DNA of 64,000 nt from Microbacterium sp. ET2 (GTDB lineage: Bacteria > Actinomycetota > Actinomycetes > Actinomycetales > Microbacteriaceae): NCBI RefSeq assembly GCF_030347395.1, contig NZ_CP128170.1, forward strand, positions 3,540,841 through 3,604,840, written 5' to 3'. The position numbers were made by a program, and so were the translations under genes. This document shows positions 18,242-27,680 of the stretch, in pieces. Position 1 is the first letter of the stretch; the number at the start of each line of letters is the position of its first letter. The notes under the pieces were generated by a model. The model was not told where the DNA came from. It searched no databases and saw only the letters and a list, made by a program, of their open reading frames with translations.

Positions 18242-18247
18242 ATGCTA
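18242..18247 (-). promoter_or_regulatory. -10 hexamer TAGCAT of the PAC2 gene
   Basis: The hexamer lies 6 nt before the ATG at 18235 on the minus strand; it is divergent to the pepA promoter 57 bp away. Confidence 0.6.
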
Positions 18248-18304
18248 CGAGTCGCCGCGACACCGCGAGCCGGACCGCTGCCGCTGACAGCGAACACCGC
18301 TCAA

Positions 18305-18310
18305 TAGGAT
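18305..18310 (+). promoter_or_regulatory. -10 hexamer TAGGAT of pepA
   Basis: The hexamer lies 7 nt before the ATG at 18318. Confidence 0.55.
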
Positions 18311-18317
18311 GGAACCC

Positions 18318-19784
18318 ATGTCGTTCCCCGACCTCGAATATCGTTCCGCCCCCCTTGCCGAGATCGACGCCGACGCGGTCGTCCTGGCACTGCCCCCCGT
18401 CGACGGCGCGCCGTCGCTGGACGACTGGCCCGGAGTGAAGGACGCGCTGGTGGCGACCGGATTCAGCGGCTCGCCGGGCTCCTTCCAGCGGGTCTACGCG
18501 CCCGAGGTCACCACTGGACCGCTCGCGGTCGTCGGGACGGGTGCCGAACCGGATGCCGCTGCCATCCGCGACGCGCTGGGCGCGGCCCTGCGCACAATGA
18601 CGGGTTTCGACACCGTCGTCGTCGCCGTGCCGTTCGCCTCGGAGCACCTTCTGGCCGCTGCGGAGGGAGCGGCCCTGGGCGGCTACCGTTTCGATGGATA
18701 CAAGGCGGAAGGTCCCAAGCGCCGCGCGAGTCGCGTGGTCCTGCAGGGGCGAGCTGACCTCGACGAGGCCTCCCTCGACGCCGTGCGTGCGACGGTGTCC
18801 GCGGTCGCGCTCGTGAAAGACCTCGTCTCGATCCCGGCGGAGTGGCTCGGCCCGGCGGACCTCGCCGACCGCGCACAGAAAGAGGTCGAGGGCCTGCCCG
18901 TAGAGGTGACGGTCTGGGACGAGCAGGCCCTGCGCGACGGCGGCTTCGGCGGCATCATCGGGGTCGGTCAGGGGTCGGAGAGGCCGCCCCGTCTGGTTCG
19001 CCTCGACTACGCCCCCGCCGGCGCGACGCGTCACGTCGCTCTCGTGGGCAAGGGCATCACCTTCGACACGGGGGGGCTTTCCCTCAAGCCCGCGGCGTCG
19101 ATGGTGGGGATGAAGTACGACATGTGCGGCGCCGCCACCGTTCTGGCCGTGGTCCGCGCTGCGGCCGCCCAGCAGCTCGCGGTGCGGGTGACCGGATGGC
19201 TCGCCGTCGCCGACAACATGCCCTCCGGCCGTGCGACGCGCCCGGGCGACGTGGTGCGCATCGCCGACGGCACCACGGTCGAGGTGCTCAACACCGATGC
19301 CGAAGGACGCCTCGTGCTGGCCGACGGGCTCGTGGCCGCCAGCAGGGAGAACCCCGACCTGCTGATCGACGTGGCGACCCTCACCGGAGCGATCACCATC
19401 GCCCTCGGCACCCGTCACACCGGTGTCATGGGCGACGACGACGCCGTCGCCCGGTACCTCGCAGCCGCGGGTGATGTCGCCGAGCTCGCCTGGCAGCTGC
19501 CGCTTCCGGCGCACATGGTCGATGAGCTGGACTCGCCGATCGCCGACCTGCAGAACGCCAAGATCGGCGACCCCGCCGGAGGGTCGCTGTTCGCGGGGTT
19601 GTTCCTGCGTCACTTCGTCGGCCGAACCGCCACGGACGGCGATGAGCGCATCCCGTGGATCCACCTCGACATCGCCGGCGTCGGCATGAACAAGGGGGGC
19701 GGGTTCGGATTCACCGACAAGGGCCCGACCGGGGCGACGGTGCGCAGCCTGCTGCGTCTGCTGCAGACCGAGGCCGCCCGATGA
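18318..19784 (+). CDS. pepA: leucyl aminopeptidase
   Basis: A 488-residue M17 aminopeptidase that removes N-terminal residues with two metal ions. The catalytic domain holds the first metal-binding stretch VGKGITFDTGGLSLKPAASM near residues 238-257 and the signature NTDAEGRLVLADGL near 324-337. The N-terminal domain (about 1-150) is the usual macrodomain-like part. ATG 18318 is chosen over 18309 from hexamer spacing. Its TGA overlaps the lpdA ATG (ATGA), so the two are coupled. Confidence 0.96.
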   Translation: MSFPDLEYRSAPLAEIDADAVVLALPPVDGAPSLDDWPGVKDALVATGFSGSPGSFQRVYAPEVTTGPLAVVGTGAEPDAAAIRDALGAALRTMTGFDTVVVAVPFASEHLLAAAEGAALGGYRFDGYKAEGPKRRASRVVLQGRADLDEASLDAVRATVSAVALVKDLVSIPAEWLGPADLADRAQKEVEGLPVEVTVWDEQALRDGGFGGIIGVGQGSERPPRLVRLDYAPAGATRHVALVGKGITFDTGGLSLKPAASMVGMKYDMCGAATVLAVVRAAAAQQLAVRVTGWLAVADNMPSGRATRPGDVVRIADGTTVEVLNTDAEGRLVLADGLVAASRENPDLLIDVATLTGAITIALGTRHTGVMGDDDAVARYLAAAGDVAELAWQLPLPAHMVDELDSPIADLQNAKIGDPAGGSLFAGLFLRHFVGRTATDGDERIPWIHLDIAGVGMNKGGGFGFTDKGPTGATVRSLLRLLQTEAAR

Positions 19785-21169
19785 GCGGTTCGGAGGCGCC
19801 CGAGATCTCGGCTGACCTCGTGATCCTCGGCGGCGGGAGCGGAGGCTACGCGGCCGCGCTCCGCGCCGCCGAGCTCGGCAAGTCGGTGATCATGATCGAG
19901 AAGGACCTGGTGGGCGGCACGTGCCTGCATCGCGGGTGCATTCCGACCAAGGCCCTCCTTCACGCCGGGGAGGTCGCCGACACGGTCCGCGACGCGGCCG
20001 AGATCGGAGTCGACGCGCAGTTCCGAGGTATCGACCCGGCCCGGGTGCGCTCGTATCGGGAGGGCATCGTCGAGAAGAAGTATCGCGGCCTGCAGAGCCT
20101 GCTGAAGACCCGGGGCGTCCGGGTCGTCGAGGGCGAGGGACGCCTGGAGGCCGGCCCCGCGGTGCGGGTCGGTGACACCGCCTACCGAGGCACCGACGTG
20201 GTCATCGCCACCGGGTCGTACAGCCGAACTCTGCCGGGCCTGGAGATCGGCGGCCGCATCCTCACGAGCGATCAGGCGCTGCAGCTGGAGGAGATACCCG
20301 AACGTGTCGTCATCCTCGGCGGCGGCGTCATCGGGGTGGAGTTCGCCAGCGTCTGGCGTTCGTTCGGCGTCGATGTGACCATCGTCGAAGGTCTGGACCA
20401 CCTCGTCCCGGCCGAGGACATCAGCATGAGCAAGGCCCTCGAGCGTGCGTTCCGTCGCCGCGGGATCGGCTTCAGGCTCGGAGTCAGGTTCGCCGGCGCC
20501 ACGCAGACCGCTGATGCGGTCAGCGTCTCGCTCGAGGACGGCTCGCAGCTCGAGGCGGACTACCTGCTGGTCGCCGTCGGCCGCGGACCTGCCACGGCAG
20601 GCCTCGGTCTCGAAGACGCCGGAGTGACGCTGGATCGCGGTTTCGTCGTCACCGATGAGCGGCTCCAGACCGTTGTTCCGCACGTCTTCGCCGTCGGCGA
20701 CATCGTGGCGGGCCTGCAGCTTGCCCACCGCAGCTTCCAGCAGGGCATCTTCGTCGCCGAGACGATCGCCGGAAAGAAGCCCGTCGTCGTTCCCGAGCAC
20801 CTCATCCCCCGGGTCGCGTATTCCCATCCCGAGGTGGCGTCGGTCGGTATGACGGAAGCGCGGGCTGTTGAGATGCATGGCGCAGAGGCTGTGCGGTCCT
20901 ACGAGTACAACCTCGCCGGAAACGCCAAGAGCGAGATCGTCGGTACCGGCGGCCTGGTCAAAGTCGTCAGACTCACCGACGGGCCGATCATCGGCGTGCA
21001 TCTGGTCGGCGATCGCGTCGGGGAACTCATCACCGAGGGGCAGCTGGCCGTCGGATGGGAAGCCCACCCCGAGGACATCGCGCCGTTCATCCATGCCCAC
21101 CCCACGCAGAGCGAAGCGCTCGGCGAGGCCTTCCTGGCCCTCGCCGGCAAGCCGCTCCACGCCCTGTGA
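19781..21169 (+). CDS. lpdA: dihydrolipoyl dehydrogenase (E3)
   Basis: A 462-residue flavoprotein that reoxidises dihydrolipoamide in 2-oxoacid dehydrogenase complexes. FAD-binding GGGSGGYAAALRAAELGK is at residues 17-34, the redox disulfide is Cys48 and Cys53 in GGTCLHRGCIPTKALLH, NAD-binding GGGVIGVEFASVW is near 184-196, and the C-terminal HAHPTQSEALGEA supplies the active-site His and Glu. Translation is coupled to pepA. The E2 gene follows after 94 bp with its own ribosome binding site. Confidence 0.97.
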   Translation: MSGSEAPEISADLVILGGGSGGYAAALRAAELGKSVIMIEKDLVGGTCLHRGCIPTKALLHAGEVADTVRDAAEIGVDAQFRGIDPARVRSYREGIVEKKYRGLQSLLKTRGVRVVEGEGRLEAGPAVRVGDTAYRGTDVVIATGSYSRTLPGLEIGGRILTSDQALQLEEIPERVVILGGGVIGVEFASVWRSFGVDVTIVEGLDHLVPAEDISMSKALERAFRRRGIGFRLGVRFAGATQTADAVSVSLEDGSQLEADYLLVAVGRGPATAGLGLEDAGVTLDRGFVVTDERLQTVVPHVFAVGDIVAGLQLAHRSFQQGIFVAETIAGKKPVVVPEHLIPRVAYSHPEVASVGMTEARAVEMHGAEAVRSYEYNLAGNAKSEIVGTGGLVKVVRLTDGPIIGVHLVGDRVGELITEGQLAVGWEAHPEDIAPFIHAHPTQSEALGEAFLALAGKPLHAL

Positions 21170-21263
21170 CCCTGACAAGTCGCGCCGGTGCAGTCCTGAC
21201 ACGGGCCTGCGGGCGCATCACTAAGCTAGACAAGACATCGGCAACCCCGAAGGAGACAAGCCC

Positions 21264-23078
21264 ATGAGCACATCCGTGGTCCTCCCCGCGCTCGGCGAGA
21301 GCGTCACAGAGGGAACGGTCACCCGCTGGCTCAAGAAGGTCGGTGACACCGTGCAGGCCGACGAGGGGCTCCTCGAGATCTCCACGGACAAGGTCGACAC
21401 GGAGATCCCCTCTCCGATCAGCGGTGTGATCGAGGAGATCCTGGTCGACGAGGACGAGACGGTCGAGGTCGGCGCCGTCCTCGCCAAGATCGGCGACGGC
21501 TCCGGGGGTGGCGAGGCCCCCGCCCCGGCCGATGCGCAGGAAGAGCCCGCGTCGGCCGAGCCTGCGCAGGCGGAGGCGCCCGCCGCTGAGACGGCCGAGC
21601 CTGCCGACGGTCCCTCGGACGACGGTCCCGCAGCTCCCGCCCAGGCAGCGCCATCGGATTCCACCTCCAGCGGCGGGACCGAAGTCGTTCTGCCCGAACT
21701 CGGCGAGAGCGTCACGGAGGGCACGGTCACGCGCTGGCTGAAGCAGGTCGGTGACGCGGTCGACGTCGACGAGCCGCTGCTGGAGATCTCGACCGACAAG
21801 GTCGACACCGAGATCCCCTCCCCCGTCAAGGGCATCCTCCAGGAGATCCTCGTGCAGGAGGACGAGACGATCGCTGTCGGCTCGGCCCTCGCCCGCATCG
21901 GTGACGGTGCCGCGCCGTCCGCGCCCGCGCCGGCCCAGGAGGCTCCCGCCGAGGAGAAGCCCGCCGAGCCGGCCCCCGCCGGTGAGGAGAAGCGTTCCGA
22001 CGAAAAGGCCGCCGAGGAGAAGCCCGCCGAGGAGGTCGCGCCCGTCCCTGAGAAGGTCGTCGCGCACGCGCCGGTCTCCACGGGGGTCGCCACCGAGCAG
22101 GAACCGGCCCCCTCGAGCACTCCGTCGTCGGCCGCACCGGCGACCTCTTCCGGCGACGACGAGGTGGCCTACGTCACCCCGCTCGTGCGCCGGCTCGCTG
22201 CGCAGCAGGGCGTCGATCTGGCTTCGGTCAAGGGCACCGGCGTCGGCGGTCGCATCCGCAAGGAGGACGTGCTGAAGGCCGCTGAGGACGCCAAGGCACC
22301 GGCTCCCGCCGCCACAGCGTCGGCGCCCGCCGCCCCGGCCCGCACCCCGCTGGAGGTCTCGCCGTTGCGGGGCACGACCCAGCCGATGTCGCGGCTGCGC
22401 AAGGTGCTCGCCGAGCGGGCCGTGGCGTCGATGCAGGCGACTGCCCAGCTCACCACCGTCGTCGAGGTGGATGTCACCAAGCTCTCCGGCTTCCGAGACC
22501 GTGTGAAGGGCGACTTCCAGTCCAAGACCGGCGACAAGCTCTCGTTCCTGCCGTTCTTCGCGCTCGCTGCGGCGGAGGCTCTCCAGGCCTTCCCCATCAT
22601 CAACAGCACGGTCGACGGAACGAACATCGTCTACCCGGCGAGCGAGAACCTCTCGATCGCCGTCGACACCGAGCGCGGCCTCCTCACCCCCGTCCTGCGG
22701 GACGCGGCGTCGAAGAACCTCGCTCAGATCGCCCATGAGATCGCCGACCTCGCCGCGCGCACGCGCGACAACAAGCTGAAGCCCGACGAGCTGGCCGGCG
22801 GCACCTTCACGCTGACCAACACCGGATCGCGCGGTGCGCTGTTCGACACTCCGGTGGTCTTCCTCCCGCAGTCGGCGATTCTCGGCACGGGCATCGTCGT
22901 CAAGCGTCCGGGTGTGGTGTCGGTCGACGGTCGCGATGCGATTTCGGTCCGGTCGTACGTCTACCTCGCGCTGTCCTACGACCACCGGGTCATCGACGGG
23001 GCGGATGCCGCGCGGTTCCTGGGCGCCGTCAAGGCCCGTCTGGAGGAGGCGGACTTCGAGGGCGACCTCGGCATCTGA
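21264..23078 (+). CDS. sucB: dihydrolipoamide acyltransferase (E2), two lipoyl domains
   Basis: A 604-residue E2. There are two lipoyl domains, residues 3-76 (lipoyl Lys43 in ISTDKVD) and about 138-213 (Lys179), joined by Ala/Pro/Glu-rich linkers. A peripheral subunit-binding domain is at about 302-336 ([16 protein letters not shown]), and the catalytic domain ends with [12 protein letters not shown] (His574, Asp578). It is annotated SucB in most actinobacteria, but Mycobacterium tuberculosis DlaT has this layout and serves pyruvate dehydrogenase, which fits aceE in this window. The ribosome binding site is GAAGGAGAC. Symbol choice between sucB, aceF and dlaT is a convention. Confidence 0.93.
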   Translation: MSTSVVLPALGESVTEGTVTRWLKKVGDTVQADEGLLEISTDKVDTEIPSPISGVIEEILVDEDETVEVGAVLAKIGDGSGGGEAPAPADAQEEPASAEPAQAEAPAAETAEPADGPSDDGPAAPAQAAPSDSTSSGGTEVVLPELGESVTEGTVTRWLKQVGDAVDVDEPLLEISTDKVDTEIPSPVKGILQEILVQEDETIAVGSALARIGDGAAPSAPAPAQEAPAEEKPAEPAPAGEEKRSDEKAAEEKPAEEVAPVPEKVVAHAPVSTGVATEQEPAPSSTPSSAAPATSSGDDEVAYVTPLVRRLAAQQGVDLASVKGTGVGGRIRKEDVLKAAEDAKAPAPAATASAPAAPARTPLEVSPLRGTTQPMSRLRKVLAERAVASMQATAQLTTVVEVDVTKLSGFRDRVKGDFQSKTGDKLSFLPFFALAAAEALQAFPIINSTVDGTNIVYPASENLSIAVDTERGLLTPVLRDAASKNLAQIAHEIADLAARTRDNKLKPDELAGGTFTLTNTGSRGALFDTPVVFLPQSAILGTGIVVKRPGVVSVDGRDAISVRSYVYLALSYDHRVIDGADAARFLGAVKARLEEADFEGDLGI

Positions 23079-23097
23079 CCCACAGCGGCGCTGCGCC

Positions 23098-23137
23098 ACG
23101 CGGGGGCGACATCGTGATCACGATGTCGCCCCCGCGT
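23098..23137. terminator. 40-bp perfect palindrome, shared terminator
   Basis: A perfect dyad centred at 23117/23118 (core GCGACATCGTGATCACGATG at its middle) lies between the convergent E2 gene and the anchored protein gene. It covers the last six codons and the stop of the latter. As RNA it forms a very stable hairpin from either strand; there is no long T tract. Confidence 0.75.
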
Positions 23138-24482
23138 CGTAGATGTCGCGAATGACCCAGTGCTCGCCGATGCGGACGATGACGACGAGCTGCGACGCCG
23201 GAGAAGCACCCGCCGTGTCGGTGGCGTCCACGCGCAGAACCGCCGCTCCGCCCAGGTCGTCGAGGAACGTCACGGCCCTCGCGTCGGCCGGCAGGTCGGC
23301 TGCCCCGCGTGGCAGCGCACGCGTCGGATCGGCAACCATTTCGGCGAGACAAGCGGCCTCCGCGTCGCACGCTGCGCGAGCGCTCAACAGCTCGTCGGTC
23401 ACCACGATGAGGTGATCGGGCGTGGCGGGGGGCGGGGCAGCGTCATCGATCGCTGTGTCGGTGCTCGACGCGTCGGTGTCCGCATCGAACGTCGGCGAGG
23501 GCGACGAACCTTGCGCCGGTTCCCGCGCCGTCACCACGGGCTCGGCCGCTGCCGGCGGCTCCGCGTCGCTCGGCCATGTCAGCCCCACGGCGAGCACCAT
23601 CGCTGCAGCACCCGCTGCGACGATGAGTCCCCGACGTCGTGATCGGGGTCGCCGTACGTTGACAGCCCGCCAGACGCCGGTGGTCGCCCGGGAGACGGTC
23701 TCGCCGAGGTCGCGGTCCATCAGTGTCGAGACACGGGCGAGCAGTCCCTGACCACGGATGTCGCCGGCAGCCGCTGCCCTCGCCGCTGCCCGCGACCCCC
23801 TACGGGTCGGCAGAGGTCGGGCAGTGACGCCGAGCACAGCGCCATCCCGCAGCGACGGAATGCTCTTGGCCCCGACGCGAAGGGGCTGCGGTGCGGTCAG
23901 AGCGAACAGCCGCGCCTCGAGTGCCTGGGCATCGCGTTCGTGCAGGTCAGCCTGAGCCAGTGCCGCGAGGCCGTCGCGCAGCACGTCGCTCCATGCCGGA
24001 AACCCCCCGACGAGGAGACGGAAGATCTCAGCGGACTCGGATGGCCCGGCCGGCTGCAGCGCCAGCACCGGGCGCGCCTCGTCGGTGAGCCACCAGGTCC
24101 CGGCTGTCTCTCCGGCCGTCGCTCCGGCGTCGAGGTGGCCGCGCAGCACACTGACGGCGAGGGTGAGAGCCTCGCCCGCCGACAGCGGGTCATCGTCCTC
24201 GGAACGACGCCTCACGACGTCGATGACCCGTTCGCTGCAGATCGGGAACAGTGCCGCATGGCCCGCCGCCGTTCTCACGAGGTCGGCGGGGGTGAGAAGA
24301 TGCTCCGATTCCGAGGCCCGCCATCCCGCCCAGTGCGTGCCGAGCGCACTCGCATCCACGAGAAGCCACGCAGCGCCCTCGGTGTCACGCACCACTTCTC
24401 CGGGCCACGGCGCGCTGGTGTCATCCAGCCGTCGCACCGGACGGTAGGACCGCAGCAGCGCGTGCTCGGAATCGATCGCCAT
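23118..24482 (-). CDS. membrane-anchored hypothetical protein
   Basis: A 454-residue protein that I do not recognise. Residues 1-270 are cytoplasmic, with a Trp-rich N-terminal part (AAWLLVDASALGTHWAGW) whose layout loosely recalls the N-lobe of a kinase-like fold, but no kinase catalytic motif is present. One membrane segment follows a basic RRPRSRRRG stretch, near residues 286-304. After it come a Thr/Ser/Pro/Asp-rich linker and a C-terminal extracytoplasmic domain of about 95 residues ending in VRIGEHWVIRDIYDAG. Starts at 24485 (GTG) and 24482 (ATG) are both possible. The 122-bp divergent gap to the DUF4191 gene holds both promoters; here only a poor hexamer, GAATCT, lies 6 nt upstream. 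Confidence 0.75.
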   Translation of the reverse strand: MAIDSEHALLRSYRPVRRLDDTSAPWPGEVVRDTEGAAWLLVDASALGTHWAGWRASESEHLLTPADLVRTAAGHAALFPICSERVIDVVRRRSEDDDPLSAGEALTLAVSVLRGHLDAGATAGETAGTWWLTDEARPVLALQPAGPSESAEIFRLLVGGFPAWSDVLRDGLAALAQADLHERDAQALEARLFALTAPQPLRVGAKSIPSLRDGAVLGVTARPLPTRRGSRAAARAAAAGDIRGQGLLARVSTLMDRDLGETVSRATTGVWRAVNVRRPRSRRRGLIVAAGAAAMVLAVGLTWPSDAEPPAAAEPVVTAREPAQGSSPSPTFDADTDASSTDTAIDDAAPPPATPDHLIVVTDELLSARAACDAEAACLAEMVADPTRALPRGAADLPADARAVTFLDDLGGAAVLRVDATDTAGASPASQLVVIVRIGEHWVIRDIYDAGATS

Positions 24483-24592
24483 CACCCCAGATTCGTGTCT
24501 GCGACTCTCAACGTGTCCGCGCTCCCCCCGAACTGTGGACAGCGGGACTCGTTCCCGGTCTTGTGCAGGAGTGGTCGCCAGGGCCGGAAAGG

Positions 24593-24598
24593 TAGGCT
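24593..24598 (+). promoter_or_regulatory. -10 hexamer TAGGCT of the DUF4191 gene
   Basis: The hexamer lies 6 nt before the ATG at 24605. Confidence 0.6.
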
Positions 24599-24604
24599 GG
24601 AATC

Positions 24605-25315
24605 ATGGCCGCACGCAGTACCGCCCCCGAGAAGCGTCCCGGGTTCTTCTCGCAGATCCGCACCCTCTACACCTTCACGGTCCAGGCGTACCGCTGGCTG
24701 CCCTGGGCCCTCGTCGGCATCCTCATCGGCGGTACCCTCCTGGGTGTCGCGCTCGGTGCGCTGATCCCGCCGGGAGCGATCTGGAGCATCATCCTGTGGG
24801 GCATCACGGGCTTCATGTTCGGCATCCTCGCGGCGCTGATGACCATGACGCGGCTGTCGACGAAGGCGATGTATCGCAAGATCGACGGCATGCCCGGCGC
24901 CACCGGCTACGTGCTGTCGAGCGCCCTTGGTCGCCGCTGGCGCGCATCGGAGATGCCGGTGGGCATCAACCCCAAGACTCAGGAGGCCGTCTACCGCGCG
25001 ATAGGCCGTGGCGGCATCGTGATCGTCGGTGAAGGGGCGCGGGGGCGGCTCACCCGGCTCGTGAACGAGGAGCGCGGAAAGGCGCAGCGCGTGGCATCCG
25101 GTGTTCCCGTCACCGTGCTGTACGTCGGTCACGGCGACGACGAGGTGCCGATCGGCAAGCTCGCTCCTGCCATCAAGTCCCTCCCGAAGAAGATCGACCG
25201 CGCCACCATGGCGGCCGTGGTGAAGCGGATGGACTCGGTGTCGCAGTCGGTTGCGTCGCTGCCGATCCCCAAGGGCATCGACCCGCAGCGCGTGCGCGCC
25301 CCCCGTCCTCGCTGA
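24605..25315 (+). CDS. DUF4191 family membrane protein
   Basis: A 236-residue actinobacterial protein of the DUF4191 family. A basic N-terminus (residues 1-30) is followed by two membrane segments (about 35-58 and 64-84), then a cytoplasmic domain with MPGATGYVLSSALGRRWRASEMPVGINPKTQ and a basic C-terminus. Function is unknown; the family commonly lies near glnA in this phylum, as here. Its stop and the stop of the convergent RDD gene lie 4 nt apart within the palindrome CTGAGCGCTCAG. Confidence 0.9.
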   Translation: MAARSTAPEKRPGFFSQIRTLYTFTVQAYRWLPWALVGILIGGTLLGVALGALIPPGAIWSIILWGITGFMFGILAALMTMTRLSTKAMYRKIDGMPGATGYVLSSALGRRWRASEMPVGINPKTQEAVYRAIGRGGIVIVGEGARGRLTRLVNEERGKAQRVASGVPVTVLYVGHGDDEVPIGKLAPAIKSLPKKIDRATMAAVVKRMDSVSQSVASLPIPKGIDPQRVRAPRPR

Positions 25316-25319
25316 GCGC

Positions 25320-25712
25320 TCAGTCCCGGATGAGGACGGTGGCCGCCGCCTTGTCGTGAAGGCCGCGCTGATCCGCGTCCCAGACCACCGCGGGGATGAC
25401 GAGGATCAACAGGATCGTGCGCAGCACCGGCCGCCACAGCCCCACCCACCCGCCGTCGAGGCGCACCAGTCGCATCCCGAAGATGCGGTGGCCGGGGCTT
25501 CCCTGCAGCGTCGGGAGGAAGACGATCTGAATGGCGCCGAAGATCATCAGAATCGCCAGGGCATCCCACCCGAAGAATCCCGAGATCAGATATGCGGCAC
25601 CGTAGTCGATGAACAGTGCGCCCACGCGCCGGCCGAGGCGGCCGATCGATCCGGCGCCCTCACGGGGGCGTCCCAGCCGCTCCCCGGGATAGTCCTGTGC
25701 GCTGGCGACCAC
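25320..25712 (-). CDS. RDD family membrane protein
   Basis: A 130-residue protein with the RDD domain: Arg in [15 protein letters not shown] (about residues 28-42), the paired Asp position in FIDY, three membrane segments and the conserved loop [17 protein letters not shown] near 70-86. Its function is unknown, although some homologues are linked to ion transport. It starts with GTG set by TAGTGT 6 nt upstream, and is divergent to glnA1. Confidence 0.9.
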   Translation of the reverse strand: MVASAQDYPGERLGRPREGAGSIGRLGRRVGALFIDYGAAYLISGFFGWDALAILMIFGAIQIVFLPTLQGSPGHRIFGMRLVRLDGGWVGLWRPVLRTILLILVIPAVVWDADQRGLHDKAAATVLIRD

Positions 25713-25718
25713 GATTCC

Positions 25719-25724
25719 ACACTA
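25719..25724 (-). promoter_or_regulatory. -10 hexamer TAGTGT of the RDD gene
   Basis: The hexamer lies 6 nt before the GTG at 25712 on the minus strand, 15 bp from the edge of the GlnR box. Confidence 0.55.
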
Positions 25725-25738
25725 CCGTCGGTGGGCGC

Positions 25739-25776
25739 GTAACATGCCGGAAACAAAGGTGTCACGGTCGGGCAAT
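25739..25776 (+). promoter_or_regulatory. GlnR-type binding site upstream of glnA1
   Basis: Four half-sites, GTAAC, GAAAC, GTCAC and GCAAT, start at 25739, 25750, 25761 and 25772 with exact 6-nt spacers, giving the a1-b1-a2-b2 pattern with 11-bp periodicity known for actinobacterial GlnR. The last half-site is the weakest match. It lies 73 bp before the glnA1 start. Confidence 0.8.
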
Positions 25777-25848
25777 CCCCTGCCGATACCGTGCCTCAAG
25801 GCCCGCTCGGCGGGCGGCAGTTCCCGATGCCCTACCTCTGGAGTCTCC

Positions 25849-27273
25849 ATGTTCAGTGATTCATCCGAGGTGCTGCGGTTCATCAAGGACGAGGACGTCA
25901 AGTTCCTCGACATCCGTTTCACGGACCTCCCTGGTGTCCAGCAGCACTTCAACATTCCGGCCGCCACCGTCGACGAGGAGTTCTTCACTGTCGGGCAGCT
26001 GTTCGACGGGTCCTCGATCCGTGGGTTCGCGAACATCCACGAGTCCGACATGCAGCTCATCCCCGACGTCTCGACGGCCTACCTCGACCCCTTCCGCGAG
26101 GCGAAGACGCTGGTCATGGTCTTCGACATCTACAACCCGCGCAACGGCGAGATCTACGCCAAGGACCCCCGTCAGGTCGCCAAGAAGGCTGAGAAGTACC
26201 TCGCCTCCACCGGCATCGCCGACACCGCGTTCTTCGCTCCCGAGGCGGAGTTCTACATCTTCGACGACGTCCGCTTCGACGTGAAGCAGAACTCCAGCTT
26301 CTACTCCGTCGACTCGGAGGAGGGCGCCTGGAACACAGGCCGGGTCGAAGAGGGCGGCAACCTGGCCAACAAGACCCCGTACAAGGGCGGCTACTTCCCG
26401 GTCTCCCCCGTCGACAAGACCGCCGATCTGCGCGACGACATCAGCCTCAAGCTCATCGAGTCGGGATTGCAGCTCGAGCGCGCGCACCACGAGGTGGGCA
26501 CCGGCGGTCAGCAGGAGATCAACTACCGCTTCGACACCATGGTCCACGCGGCCGACGACATCCTGAAGTTCAAGTACATCGTCAAGAACACCGCCGAGCA
26601 GTGGGGGAAGGTCGCGACCTTCATGCCCAAGCCCCTCTTCGGTGACAACGGATCGGGTATGCACACCCACCAGTCGCTGTGGAACGACGGCAAGCCGCTC
26701 TTCTACGACGAGAAGGGCTATGGCGGCCTGTCGGACATCGCGCGCTGGTATATCGGCGGCATTCTCGCCCACGCTCCCGCGGTGCTCGCCTTCACCAACC
26801 CGACGCTGAACAGCTACCACCGTCTGGTCAAGGGCTTCGAGGCCCCGGTGAACCTGGTCTACTCGGCCGGAAACCGCTCGGCGGCGATCCGCATCCCGAT
26901 CACGGGGTCCAACCCCAAGGCCAAGCGCATCGAGTTCCGCGCGCCGGACGCCTCGGGAAACCCCTACCTGGCCTTCGCCGCACAGCTGATGGCGGGGATC
27001 GACGGCATCAAGAACCGCATCGAGCCGCACGAGCCGGTGGATAAGGACCTGTACGAGCTGCCGCCCGAGGAAGCCCGGGGCATCCCGCAGGTGCCGAACT
27101 CGCTGCAGGACTCGCTGGACGCGCTGGCGGCTGACCACCAGTTCCTCCTCGAGGGGGGCGTCTTCACGCCGGAGCTCATCGAGACCTGGATCGAGTACAA
27201 GATCGAGAACGAGATCCGGCCGATGGCGCAGCGCCCGCACCCGTTCGAGTTCGAGCTGTACTTCGGGGTCTGA
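25849..27273 (+). CDS. glnA: glutamine synthetase type I (GlnA1)
   Basis: A 474-residue GS-I-beta enzyme that condenses glutamate and ammonia with ATP. It has the N-terminal beta-Grasp domain, FDGSSIRGF latch region, the [11 protein letters not shown] metal and ATP motif, and the [22 protein letters not shown] stretch. The adenylylation site is present as [10 protein letters not shown] with Tyr402, so GlnE can inactivate it. An upstream frame reaches 25744, but it would run through the GlnR box; ATG 25849 matches the family length. A strong hairpin follows the stop. Confidence 0.98.
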   Translation: MFSDSSEVLRFIKDEDVKFLDIRFTDLPGVQQHFNIPAATVDEEFFTVGQLFDGSSIRGFANIHESDMQLIPDVSTAYLDPFREAKTLVMVFDIYNPRNGEIYAKDPRQVAKKAEKYLASTGIADTAFFAPEAEFYIFDDVRFDVKQNSSFYSVDSEEGAWNTGRVEEGGNLANKTPYKGGYFPVSPVDKTADLRDDISLKLIESGLQLERAHHEVGTGGQQEINYRFDTMVHAADDILKFKYIVKNTAEQWGKVATFMPKPLFGDNGSGMHTHQSLWNDGKPLFYDEKGYGGLSDIARWYIGGILAHAPAVLAFTNPTLNSYHRLVKGFEAPVNLVYSAGNRSAAIRIPITGSNPKAKRIEFRAPDASGNPYLAFAAQLMAGIDGIKNRIEPHEPVDKDLYELPPEEARGIPQVPNSLQDSLDALAADHQFLLEGGVFTPELIETWIEYKIENEIRPMAQRPHPFEFELYFGV

Positions 27274-27290
27274 CACCCGGAGCGACCTCA

Positions 27291-27327
27291 CTCCCCGAGC
27301 CCCGCACACCGCGGGCGCTCGGGGGAG
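27291..27327 (+). terminator. terminator of glnA1
   Basis: CTCCCCGAGC pairs with GCTCGGGGGAG, with an inner CCCGC/GCGGG stem and a short loop. The hairpin is followed by TTCGTC. Confidence 0.75.
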
Positions 27328-27415
27328 TTCGTCATTCCGGCGTATCACCTCGCCCGCTCTGCGGCTCTCCCTCGTGTGCGCACGAGTGCACGCCCACGCA
27401 GAGAAAGGCGACATC

Positions 27416-27649
27416 ATGTCAATCAACGGCGACGCGCAGGGCACGGGCGAAGAGGCATCGGGCCCCTTCGTGATGCTGGTCAATGCCGACGGCACCCCGT
27501 TCACCGGCTACGCCGAGGACGGCGGCGGGATCGGCGGTCACCTGCTCGGTCAGGTCTGCCACAATCACGTCCTCACCGAGGTCTACGCCGACTTCGACGG
27601 CGAGGGACACCTGGCCGGCATGCACACGCACGACGTGGGCAGCTGCTGA
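27416..27649 (+). CDS. small hypothetical protein, His/Cys-containing C-terminus
   Basis: A 77-residue acidic protein with no motif I recognise. Its second half is rich in His and ends with Cys (CHNHVLTEVYAD, MHTHDVGSC), which could bind a metal. ATG 27416 has GAGAAAGGCGA upstream; an in-frame GTG at 27374 is less likely. It follows the glnA1 terminator, so it should be expressed alone or with the next gene 31 bp away, which has its own promoter signal. Confidence 0.7.
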   Translation: MSINGDAQGTGEEASGPFVMLVNADGTPFTGYAEDGGGIGGHLLGQVCHNHVLTEVYADFDGEGHLAGMHTHDVGSC

Positions 27650-27668
27650 GCAACCTCTCCCGCAGCGC

Positions 27669-27674
27669 TACGGT
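27669..27674 (+). promoter_or_regulatory. -10 hexamer TACGGT of the polytopic membrane gene
   Basis: The hexamer lies 6 nt before the GTG at 27681 and decides that start. Confidence 0.5.
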
Positions 27675-27680
27675 GTAACG

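Noticed and set aside
17493..19664. 723-codon frame crossing PAC2 and pepA
   Set aside because: It runs antisense to pepA and out of frame through PAC2; both real genes have clear motifs and leaderless starts.
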